Made by a program: the position numbers and the translations under genes. Below are positions 5,956 through 11,910 of a stretch of 14,671 bases of DNA, one piece after another. Source of the DNA: Trueperaceae bacterium (GTDB lineage: Bacteria > Deinococcota > Deinococci > Deinococcales > Trueperaceae); NCBI GenBank assembly GCA_029210865.1, contig JARGGE010000024.1:1-14671 (forward strand), in the 5' to 3' direction. The notes beneath the pieces are model-generated. The model was not told the DNA's origin. It was given only the letters and a program-made list of their open reading frames with translations, and did not search any database. Every line of letters begins with the position of its first letter. Position 1 is the stretch's first letter.

Positions 5956-6990
5956 ATGCCCAACGATGCGTGGCCCGACCCCGCCCGCTACGAGACGATG
6001 CGCTACCGCCGCTCCGGCCGCAGCGGCCTGCACCTGCCCGCCGTCTCGCTCGGCCTCTGGCACAACTTCGGCCATGGCGCCGCCTTCGACGACGTGCGCG
6101 CCTTGGTGCGCACGGCCTTCGACCTCGGCATCACCCACTTCGACCTCGCGAACAACTACGGGCCGCCGCCCGGGTCGGCCGAGGAGCAGTTCGGCGCGGT
6201 CCTCGCGCGCGACCTCGCGCCCTACCGCGACGAGCTCGTCATCAGCACCAAGGCCGGGTACCGGATGTGGGACGGCCCGTACGGCGAGTGGGGCTCGCGC
6301 AAGTACCTGCTCTCGAGCCTCGACGCCAGCCTCGCGCGGATGGGGATCGACTACGTCGACGTCTTCTACAGCCACCGCTACGACCCCGACACGCCGCTCG
6401 AGGAGACGATGGGGGCGCTCGCGAGCGCGGTGCAGCAGGGCAAGGCGCTCTACGCGGGCGTGTCGTCGTACTCGGCCACCAAGACGCGCGAGGCGGCGCG
6501 GCTGCTGCGCGAGATGGGGGTGCCGCTGCTCATCCACCAGCCGTCGTACTCGCTCCTCAACCGCTGGATCGAGGAGGAGTTGCTCGACGCGCTCGAGGAG
6601 GTCGGCGCCGGCGCGATCGTCTTCTCGCCGCTCGCGCAGGGCCTGCTCACCGACAAGTACCTCGGCGGCGTGCCGGAGGGCGCGCGCGCACGCACGGCCG
6701 ACAGCTTCCGGCCGGAGTTCTTGCGCGAGGAGGTGCTCGCGAAGGTGCGCTCGCTCCATGAGCTGGCGCAGGCGCGCGGTCAGTCGTTGGCCCAGATGGC
6801 GCTCGCCTGGTGCCTGCGCGACCCGCGCGTGACGTCGGTGCTGATCGGCGCGAGCAGCCCCGCCCAGATCGCCGAGAACGTCGCCGCGCTCGATCGCCTC
6901 GCCTTCGACGAGGACGAGCTCGCCGCCATCGACCGCTACGCCACCGAGAGCGGCCTCAACATCTGGGCGCGGTCGCACGAGGCCGGGTAG
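5956..6990 (+). CDS. gpr: Aldo/keto reductase, YghZ/Gpr type (L-glyceraldehyde 3-phosphate reductase)
   Basis: NADPH-dependent TIM-barrel reductase of 344 residues, cytoplasmic. It closely follows the E. coli YghZ (Gpr) wording: GRSGLHLPAVSLGLWHNFG, DLGITHFDLANNYGPPPGSA, ISTKAGYRMWDGPYGEWGSR and SVLIGASSPAQI. The catalytic tetrad is D63, Y68, K99 and H140. YghZ enzymes reduce L-glyceraldehyde 3-phosphate and methylglyoxal-like carbonyls, so a detoxification role is likely. The ATG at 5956 follows a -10-like box. The protein ends in NIWARSHEAG, slightly beyond the usual family end, and that coding tail is duplicated as a 36-bp near-repeat right after the stop codon. It is monocistronic and divergent from the flavin reductase gene. 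Subfamily assignment is strong from sequence resemblance; the in vivo substrate is inferred. Confidence 0.94.
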   Translation: MPNDAWPDPARYETMRYRRSGRSGLHLPAVSLGLWHNFGHGAAFDDVRALVRTAFDLGITHFDLANNYGPPPGSAEEQFGAVLARDLAPYRDELVISTKAGYRMWDGPYGEWGSRKYLLSSLDASLARMGIDYVDVFYSHRYDPDTPLEETMGALASAVQQGKALYAGVSSYSATKTREAARLLREMGVPLLIHQPSYSLLNRWIEEELLDALEEVGAGAIVFSPLAQGLLTDKYLGGVPEGARARTADSFRPEFLREEVLAKVRSLHELAQARGQSLAQMALAWCLRDPRVTSVLIGASSPAQIAENVAALDRLAFDEDELAAIDRYATESGLNIWARSHEAG

Positions 6991-7033
6991 GCGAGGCAAC
7001 GTCTGGGCGCGGTCGCACGGGACCGGGTGGGCG
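6958..7033. repeat. Two-copy direct repeat (36 bp) spanning the aldo/keto reductase stop
   Basis: Copy 1 (6958-6993) is the last coding bases plus the stop; copy 2 (6998-7033) follows 4 bp later. They share the core CTGGGCGCGGTCGCACG and differ at only four positions. The second copy runs into the palindrome GCGACCGGTCGC (7033-7044). Confidence 0.85.
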
Positions 7034-7061
7034 CGACCGGTCGCCGGGAACGCGCCACCCG
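7024..7061 (+). terminator. Candidate hairpin terminator after the aldo/keto reductase
   Basis: CGGGTGG-G-CGCG (7024-7035, one bulged G) pairs with CGCGCCACCCG (7051-7061) around a 15-nt loop. No T-run follows. It separates the reductase from the rplS promoter. Confidence 0.35.
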
Positions 7062-7093
7062 ACGCGCCACGAGACCTGAAGCCAACCACCCGG

Positions 7094-7123
7094 TTGCGTC
7101 GAGGGGCTCCGATGCGCTATGCT
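7094..7123 (+). promoter_or_regulatory. Sigma-70-type promoter of rplS
   Basis: TTGCGT (-35, 7094-7099) and TATGCT (-10, 7118-7123) are 18 bp apart. Transcription would start near 7130, leaving a leader of about 98 nt before the rplS start. Confidence 0.6.
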
Positions 7124-7129
7124 CTCGAG

Positions 7130-7227
7130 GCTTGGCCGTGGAGCATCTGCCCCGCGGAATGGCCGTGCGCCCCGGCGTCGGTCGACCGCCCCCGCGGCAC
7201 CTGCCACACCGGCCCCTGGAGATGACC
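7130..7227 (+). promoter_or_regulatory. rplS 5' leader
   Basis: Predicted untranslated leader between the promoter and the ATG. It holds two copies of TGGCCGTG (7133, 7160) and two of CCCCGCGG (7150, 7190), plus the palindrome CGGTCGACCG, so it can fold. It ends with a GGAG ribosome-binding site (7218-7221). Length and structure would allow ribosomal-protein feedback control, but no known leader family is recognised. Confidence 0.35.
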
Positions 7228-7644
7228 ATGAAGTACAACAAAGGCGCCATCCTGCGCTCGATCGAACAGCCTGCCCTGCGCGACGACCACCCGGAGTTCG
7301 ACACCGGCGACACCATCCGGGTCGACTACAAGGTCGTCGAAGGCAACCGCACCCGCATCCAGGCGTTCGAAGGCGTCGTCATCGCGCGCAAGAACGGTCG
7401 CGGCGCTCGCTCCACCATCACCGTCCGCAAGGTCTCGGGCGGCGAAGGCGTCGAGCGCGTCTTCCCGATCAACTCGCCGCTGATCCAGGCGATCGAGGTC
7501 GTCAAGCGCGGCCGCACCCGGCGTGCGAAGCTCTACTACCTGCGCGAGCTGCGCGGCAAGGCCGCCCGCCTGCGCACCGACGTCGGCCGCCAGGAAGCAG
7601 ACCGCGCCGCCGCCCGCGCCGCGCGCGACGCCAGCAAGGCCTGA
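7228..7644 (+). CDS. rplS: 50S ribosomal protein L19
   Basis: Ribosomal protein located at the 30S-50S interface. The 138 residues contain the complete L19 signature: GDTIRVDYKVVEGNRTRIQAFEGVVIARKN (in pieces), TVRKVSGGEGVERVFPINSP, and RTRRAKLYYLRELRGKAARL. It is longer than the roughly 115-residue E. coli protein because of an alanine/arginine-rich tail (about 115-138) such as is seen in the Deinococcus-Thermus group. Two ATG codons occur (7222, 7228). The second is preferred because GGAG at 7218-7221 is then 6 nt away, while the first would abut it. It has its own promoter, leader and terminator, so it is monocistronic, not in the rpsP-rimM-trmD-rplS arrangement of many bacteria. Confidence 0.98.
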   Translation: MKYNKGAILRSIEQPALRDDHPEFDTGDTIRVDYKVVEGNRTRIQAFEGVVIARKNGRGARSTITVRKVSGGEGVERVFPINSPLIQAIEVVKRGRTRRAKLYYLRELRGKAARLRTDVGRQEADRAAARAARDASKA

Positions 7645-7666
7645 AGCCCGTCCTTCGCACGATCCG

Positions 7667-7697
7667 CCGCGCGGGCCGCCCTCGGTCCGCGCGGTTT
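7667..7697 (+). terminator. Intrinsic terminator of rplS
   Basis: 11-bp stem CCGCGCGGGCC / GGTCCGCGCGG (one G-U pair) with a 6-nt loop, followed by TTT. It lies 22 nt beyond the rplS stop and just before the tRNA promoter. Confidence 0.65.
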
Positions 7698-7700
7698 CGG

Positions 7701-7729
7701 TTGACAGGCCCGGGAACCGCCGGTACACT
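7701..7729 (+). promoter_or_regulatory. Strong sigma-70 promoter of tRNA-Ala
   Basis: A perfect TTGACA (7701-7706), 17-bp spacer and TACACT (7724-7729). Transcription should start about 7736, some 15 nt before the mature tRNA. It is the best consensus promoter in the window, as expected for a stable RNA. Confidence 0.85.
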
Positions 7730-7750
7730 TCGGTTCGCTCACGCACGCGT

Positions 7751-7826
<76 letters not shown>

Positions 7827-7827
7827 C

Positions 7828-7867
7828 GATGAAGGGGATCCCCGCCGCGAGGCGGGGATCCTTCGTC
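7828..7867 (+). terminator. Long hairpin after tRNA-Ala
   Basis: Begins one base after the CCA. The GGATCCCCGCC / GGCGGGGATCC stem is closed by a GCGA (GNRA-type) tetraloop. It continues past a two-base GG bulge through GATGAA / TTCGTC. No T-run follows. It probably terminates or insulates the tRNA transcript from the antiporter operon 155 bp downstream. Confidence 0.6.
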
Positions 7868-7936
7868 ATGGGCACCAGTCGGGCGCGGTCGCCGCCGGCG
7901 GCGATGCGACATCCGTCCCTGGCGCACCCAACCGAG

Positions 7937-7979
7937 TTCGTGCGAATCTTCGCGAAAGCGTTCGACCGCCGGTTCGACC
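7937..7979. promoter_or_regulatory. TTCG-rich palindromes and repeats upstream of the antiporter operon
   Basis: TTCGTGCGAA (7937-7946), the perfect palindrome TTCGCGAA (7949-7956), and two direct TTCGACC copies (7961-7967, 7973-7979) lie 43-85 bp before the first gene of the operon. No clear -35/-10 pair was found here. They may be a regulatory region, but the evidence is only the symmetry and position. Confidence 0.3.
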
Positions 7980-8021
7980 TTCGGCCCGAGCCCCTCTCGC
8001 GTTCGTGACGGGACCCGGAAG

Positions 8022-8507
8022 ATGCGCACCGTGAAGACCACCGCCGCCTTGTTCGCGTTCTGGTGCGTCGTCGTGGTGCCCGCGTCGCTGATCGACGTGC
8101 TCGTGGGCGCGGTGGCGGCGCTGCTGGTGGGCGCGTGGGCCGAGCGCTTCCTGTGGCCGCACGCCGGCCCGCTCGTCTCGCTCGTCCACCCGTTGCGGTG
8201 GGTCGCGTTCGCCTGGGCGCACGCGGGCCGCATGATCGCGTCCGCCGTGCACGTCCTGCGCGTCGTGATCGACCCGCGGCTGCCGATCGACCCCGAGGTC
8301 GTCACCCAGACGGTCGCCTTCGATGACGAGGCCGCACGCGTCGTGTACGCGAACGCGATCACGGTGACGCCCGGGACCCTCACGGTCGACGCCGACGGCG
8401 ACACGTTCGTCGTCCACTGCCTCGACGCCGCCTTCGCCGACGAGGTCCGCGGCGGCGCGCTCGCGCGCGACGTGGCGCGGCTCTTCGAGGGGCGGACGAC
8501 CGCGTGA
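8022..8507 (+). CDS. mrpE: Mrp/Mnh antiporter subunit E (MbhA-type)
   Basis: First gene of the antiporter operon; a 161-residue membrane subunit required for assembly or full activity in Mrp complexes. Hydrophobic segments lie at about 5-55 (ALFAFWCVVVVPASL, VLVGAVAALLVGAW), followed by a cytosolic beta-rich domain. That domain carries the MrpE signature ANAITVTPGTLTVDADGD (in pieces) and VVHCLD. Length is normal for the family. The ATG at 8022 has GGGA 8 nt upstream. Its TGA overlaps the next gene's GTG. A gene order starting with E rather than A is like archaeal mbh operons. Confidence 0.94.
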   Translation: MRTVKTTAALFAFWCVVVVPASLIDVLVGAVAALLVGAWAERFLWPHAGPLVSLVHPLRWVAFAWAHAGRMIASAVHVLRVVIDPRLPIDPEVVTQTVAFDDEAARVVYANAITVTPGTLTVDADGDTFVVHCLDAAFADEVRGGALARDVARLFEGRTTA

Positions 8508-8782
8508 CCGACGTGCTGTGGGGCGCCGCCATCGTCCTGCTGCTGCTGGCCTTCGTCTGCTTGTGGCGGGCCGACCGCGGACCGACGCTGCAAGACCGGA
8601 TCCTGGCGGTCAACGTCGTCGGCACCAAGGCGCTCGTGGTGCTCGTCCTGCTGGCGGTCATCGCGGGCCACGACTACCTGATCGACGTGGCCATCGTGTA
8701 CGGGTTGCTGAACTTCGTCCTGACGCTCGCGGCGACGCGCCTGGTCGAGCGCGGGCGCATCCTCTCCGAGGGGCCGCGATGA
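8504..8782 (+). CDS. mrpF: Mrp/Mnh antiporter subunit F (MbhB-type)
   Basis: Small three-helix membrane subunit (92 residues) of the cation/proton antiporter. The helices are about 5-22, 35-55 and 60-80. The family signature RGPTLQDRILAVNVVGTK (25-42) and the acidic motif LIDVAIVYGLLNF (D61) are intact. The GTG start is set by a GTGA overlap with mrpE, and the stop overlaps mrpG as ATGA. Translation is therefore probably coupled to both neighbours. Confidence 0.94.
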   Translation: MTDVLWGAAIVLLLLAFVCLWRADRGPTLQDRILAVNVVGTKALVVLVLLAVIAGHDYLIDVAIVYGLLNFVLTLAATRLVERGRILSEGPR

Positions 8783-9135
8783 CGCTCGCCCTCGACCTCG
8801 CGAGCCTGCTCCTGCTGGCGGTGGGGCTGGCGTTCGTCGCCGGCGGGACGCTCGGGCTCGTGCGGCTCCCGGACCTGTTCAGCCGCGCGCACGCCACCGG
8901 GAAGTGCGACTCGGTCGGTGCGAGCGCGATCCTGGTCGCGCTGGCCCTGCAGGGCGGCTTCTCGTTCGGCGACCTCAAGCTGCTGCTGCTCGTCGCGCTC
9001 GTCCTCGTGACCGCGCCGACGGCCGCCCACGCCTTGGCCCGCTCCGCGTACCGCACGGGTCTGGAGCCGTGGCGCCGAGCGCCGGCGGCGGGTTGGCGGC
9101 GCGGCGCGGAGCGACGCGACGCGGGGGCCCCATGA
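8779..9135 (+). CDS. mrpG: Mrp/Mnh antiporter subunit G (MbhC-type)
   Basis: Three-helix membrane subunit of 118 residues. The signature LRLPDLFSRAHA-type segment appears here as LVRLPDLFSRAHATGK (27-42), after a glycine-rich first helix. Two more helices follow at about 47-60 and 66-88 (VTAPTAAHALARSA). The tail from about residue 92 is arginine-rich and probably cytosolic. The ATG overlaps the mrpF stop (ATGA), and its own stop overlaps the MbhD-like gene in the same way. Confidence 0.94.
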   Translation: MTLALDLASLLLLAVGLAFVAGGTLGLVRLPDLFSRAHATGKCDSVGASAILVALALQGGFSFGDLKLLLLVALVLVTAPTAAHALARSAYRTGLEPWRRAPAAGWRRGAERRDAGAP

Positions 9136-9377
9136 GCGACCTGTTCGACGCGGTCATGCTGGCGCTGCTCCTCGCGACCGCCCTGGCGGTCGCGCGGGCG
9201 CGCGACCTGGTCGCGGCGGTCGTGCTCTTCTCGATGTACGGGCTGACGCTGTGCCTGGTCTGGCAGCACCGCGGCGCGCCCGACGTCGCGATCACCGAGG
9301 CGGCGGTGGGCGCGGGGGTCACCACCGTGCTCTTCCTGATCGCGGTCGCGCGCACCCGGCGCGAGGAGCGCCGGTGA
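9132..9377 (+). CDS. MbhD-like subunit (MrpA C-terminal domain as a separate gene)
   Basis: An 81-residue three-helix protein matching the MbhD/DUF4040 domain, which in classical Mrp systems is fused near the C-terminus of the large MrpA subunit. The diagnostic stretch is GAPDVAITEAAVGAG (48-62), with the acidic residues D51 and E56 in the membrane region; such residues are thought to lie on the ion path. As a stand-alone gene it corresponds to archaeal MbhD. It overlaps mrpG by ATGA and the next gene by GTGA. Family assignment is good despite the short length. Confidence 0.88.
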   Translation: MSDLFDAVMLALLLATALAVARARDLVAAVVLFSMYGLTLCLVWQHRGAPDVAITEAAVGAGVTTVLFLIAVARTRREERR

Positions 9378-10066
9378 AGGGCTGGGCGCTCGCGCTGGTG
9401 GTGGTCGTGGCGGCGACGCTGGCGATCGGCGTGCAGGGGCTGCCGACGCACGACGCCCCCGAGGCGCCGATCCACGACCACGTGGGCGCCCGCTACGTGG
9501 AGCGTGGCGTGGAGGAGACCGGGATGCGCAACCTGGTCGGCGCGGTCCTCCTGAACTACCGCGGCTTCGACACCATGGTCGAGGTCGTCGTCATCTTCAC
9601 CGCGCTGGCCGCGGTGCTCGCGCTGCCGCGCGCGGGCTCGGTGGCCGACGCGCCCGAGGCATTGCCGGTGAGCCCGGTCGTGCTCTTCGTGGTGCGCTTG
9701 CTCGCGCCCTTCATCGCCCTCTTCGCGATCGCGCTGCTGTTCCGCGGGCACGTGTCGCCCGGAGGTGGGTTCCAGGCCGGTGCCCTGTTCGGCGCCCTGT
9801 TCGTCGCGCTCGGGTTGGTGCTCGGGCGGCGCGGCGCGGCGCGCCTGGTGCCGGAACGGGCCCGACCGTGGCTCCAGGCCGCCGCGCCCCTTACGTTCGC
9901 TGCGGTCGCGGCGCTCGGCTGGGCCCTGACGGGGTCGTTCCTCGGCTTCCCGCAGGCACCCGAGCTGCACGCCGTGCGCGAGGCGATGGCGCTCGCGCTC
10001 GAGGTCGCCATCGCGGTGGGGGGCGGCGTCATCCTCGGCAGCCTCTTCCAGACGATGGAGGCGTGA
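9374..10066 (+). CDS. MbhE-MnhB fusion subunit of the antiporter
   Basis: A 230-residue membrane protein joining two units that are separate in archaeal mbh operons. Residues 1-90 resemble MbhE, the last domain of MrpA: an N-terminal helix, an external loop with THDAPEAPIHDHV, then LLNYRGFDTMVEVVVIFTAL (59-78). Residues 100-228 are a full MnhB/MrpB domain with PVVLFVVRLLAPFIALFAIA and the hallmark RGHVSPGGGFQAG (124-136). The frame is open and unbroken across both, so the fusion is real at sequence level. The GTG start overlaps the preceding stop (GTGA) and its own stop overlaps mrpC the same way. Confidence 0.9.
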   Translation: MKGWALALVVVVAATLAIGVQGLPTHDAPEAPIHDHVGARYVERGVEETGMRNLVGAVLLNYRGFDTMVEVVVIFTALAAVLALPRAGSVADAPEALPVSPVVLFVVRLLAPFIALFAIALLFRGHVSPGGGFQAGALFGALFVALGLVLGRRGAARLVPERARPWLQAAAPLTFAAVAALGWALTGSFLGFPQAPELHAVREAMALALEVAIAVGGGVILGSLFQTMEA

Positions 10067-10419
10067 GCGTGGCGCCGTTCGGGGTCGACCTCGACTACGT
10101 GGCCGTGGCGGCGCTGTTCTGCATCGGGCTCTACATGCTGGTCGCCAAGAGCAACCTGCTCAAGAAGCTCCTGGGGCTCAACGTCATGGAGACCTCGGTC
10201 TTCGCCTTCATCGTCACGTCGGGGATGGTCGAGGGCGGCGACCCGCCGCTGCTCGTGGCCGGCGCGCAGCCCCCGTTCGCGAGCCCGATCCCGCAGGCGA
10301 TGGTGCTCACCGGGATCGTCGTCGTGGTGAGCGTCACCGCGGTCGCGCTGTCGCTCATCGTGCAGATCTACGCCCACTACGGCACCCTGGAGGTCGACGA
10401 GCTGAAGGAGCGGCCGTGA
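10063..10419 (+). CDS. mrpC: Mrp/Mnh antiporter subunit C (NuoK-like)
   Basis: Three-helix subunit of 118 residues homologous to NuoK of respiratory complex I. It contains NLLKKLLGLNVMETSVFAF (31-49), with E43 in the second helix, and PIPQAMVLTGIVVVVSVTAV (75-94), the family's most conserved segment. The GTG at 10063 is favoured by the GTGA overlap; a second in-frame GTG at 10069 is possible. The stop overlaps mrpD as GTGA. Confidence 0.95.
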   Translation: MSVAPFGVDLDYVAVAALFCIGLYMLVAKSNLLKKLLGLNVMETSVFAFIVTSGMVEGGDPPLLVAGAQPPFASPIPQAMVLTGIVVVVSVTAVALSLIVQIYAHYGTLEVDELKERP

Positions 10420-11909
10420 GCGTCGCCTGGGAGCAGCTGCTTCCTTGGGCGGTCGCGCTCCCGTTCGTCGGCGCCGCGCTGACGCCGGTCCTCGCCGCGC
10501 GTTCGCCGCGGTGGACGGGACCGTGGGCCTGGGGCGTCGTCCTCGCCACCGTCGCCGTGACCGTCGGCCTCGTCGCTCACGTCGCCGAGGCGGGCGCGTT
10601 CACCTACGCGATCGGCGGTTGGTCGGGGGCGTACGGCATCGAGTTGCGCTTCGACCGCTTCGCTGCGTGGGTGCTGCCGCTGAGCCTGCTCTTCGCGGTC
10701 ATCGTGCCGTTCTCGTGGCGCTACGTGGTGGTCTCGCTCGAGCCGGCGCGCTGGGGCGCCTTCTACGCCCTCCTGCTCCTGGTGATGGGCGGCATGATCG
10801 GGTTCTCGATCACCGGCGACCTGTTCAACCTGTTCGTCTTCATGGAGGTGACCTCGCTCTCGTCGTACGCGCTGGTCGCCGTGGGCGGTCGCGGGGTGGC
10901 GGCGTGGGCGGCGCTGAAGTACCTGTTCCTCGGCGCGGTCGCCTCGCTCCTCGCGCTGCTCGGGACCGCGCTCCTCTTCGTGCTCACCGGCAGCCTCAAC
11001 CTGGCGGACGTCGCCGCCCGCCTGGGCCCCGACGTCGCGCGGGGGCCGGTGCTGATCGCCTTCGCGGCGCTCGTGACGTCCTTCTTGGTCAAGGCGGCGG
11101 TCTTCCCGCTGCACGTGTGGCTTCCCGACGCGCACGCGATCGCGCCGAGCCCCGTCAGCGCGGTCCTGTCGGGCCTCGTCGTCAAGACCGGCATCGTCGG
11201 CCTGGTGCGGGTGGTGCAGCTGTTCCACGCCGCGGACGCGGTGCCGTTGGCGGGGTTCCACCTCGCGCTCGCCTGGCTGGGGGCCGTCTCGATCGTCATG
11301 GGGGCGTTCCTGGCGATCTTCCAGGACGACCTGAAGCTCATGCTCGCCTACTCGACCATCTCGAACGTCGGCTACATCGTCCTGGGCTTCGGCCTCGCGG
11401 CGCCCTACGCGGCGGTCGGTGCGAGCGTCCACGTCGTCAACCACGCGCTGATCAAGACGACGCTCTTCCTCGCGGCCGGAGCGCTCATCCACCAGACCGG
11501 CTTCCGGACGCTCAGCGACCTGCGCGGCGTCGCCCGTGCGATGCCGCAGACGGCCGCCGTGATGGCGATCGGCGCGGTCTCGATCGTCGGGCTGCCGCCC
11601 ACCGCCGGCTTCCTGTGCAAGTGGTACATCGCGCTGGGCGCCTTCGAGGCGGACCGGGCGCCGTTCGGCTTCGCGCTCGTGTTCGGCGCGCTCTTCATCT
11701 TCGTCTACTACATCCGCATGGTGAACGCCCTCTACTTCCAGGCCCCCGTCCACGCGCGGGTGGCCGAGGCGACCGAGGTCCCGTGGTCGATGCGCGCGCC
11801 GCTCCTGCTGCTCGCGGCCTCGTGCTTGGTGCTCGGCCTCCTCGGCGGCGCGCCCCTGGCATTCGTCGAACCGGCGGTCGCCGGCGTGCTGCCGGTGGGG
11901 GGGCCGTGA
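10416..11909 (+). CDS. mrpD: Mrp/Mnh antiporter subunit D
   Basis: Large NuoL/M/N-type ion-translocating subunit of 497 residues with about 14 transmembrane helices. Key charged residues are all present: E144 in TM5 (NLFVFMEVTSLSSY), K226 in TM7 (SFLVKAAVFPLHVWLPDAH), K257 in TM8 (SGLVVKTG) and K402 in TM12 (AGFLCKWY). These match the E137/K219 pair known to matter in Bacillus MrpD. The YSTISNVGYIVLGF helix and DLRG loop are also typical. This is the most orthodox of the three antiporter-like proteins here. It overlaps mrpC (GTGA) and is followed after one base by the next antiporter-like gene. Confidence 0.95.
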   Translation: MSVAWEQLLPWAVALPFVGAALTPVLAARSPRWTGPWAWGVVLATVAVTVGLVAHVAEAGAFTYAIGGWSGAYGIELRFDRFAAWVLPLSLLFAVIVPFSWRYVVVSLEPARWGAFYALLLLVMGGMIGFSITGDLFNLFVFMEVTSLSSYALVAVGGRGVAAWAALKYLFLGAVASLLALLGTALLFVLTGSLNLADVAARLGPDVARGPVLIAFAALVTSFLVKAAVFPLHVWLPDAHAIAPSPVSAVLSGLVVKTGIVGLVRVVQLFHAADAVPLAGFHLALAWLGAVSIVMGAFLAIFQDDLKLMLAYSTISNVGYIVLGFGLAAPYAAVGASVHVVNHALIKTTLFLAAGALIHQTGFRTLSDLRGVARAMPQTAAVMAIGAVSIVGLPPTAGFLCKWYIALGAFEADRAPFGFALVFGALFIFVYYIRMVNALYFQAPVHARVAEATEVPWSMRAPLLLLAASCLVLGLLGGAPLAFVEPAVAGVLPVGGP

Positions 11910-11910
11910 C

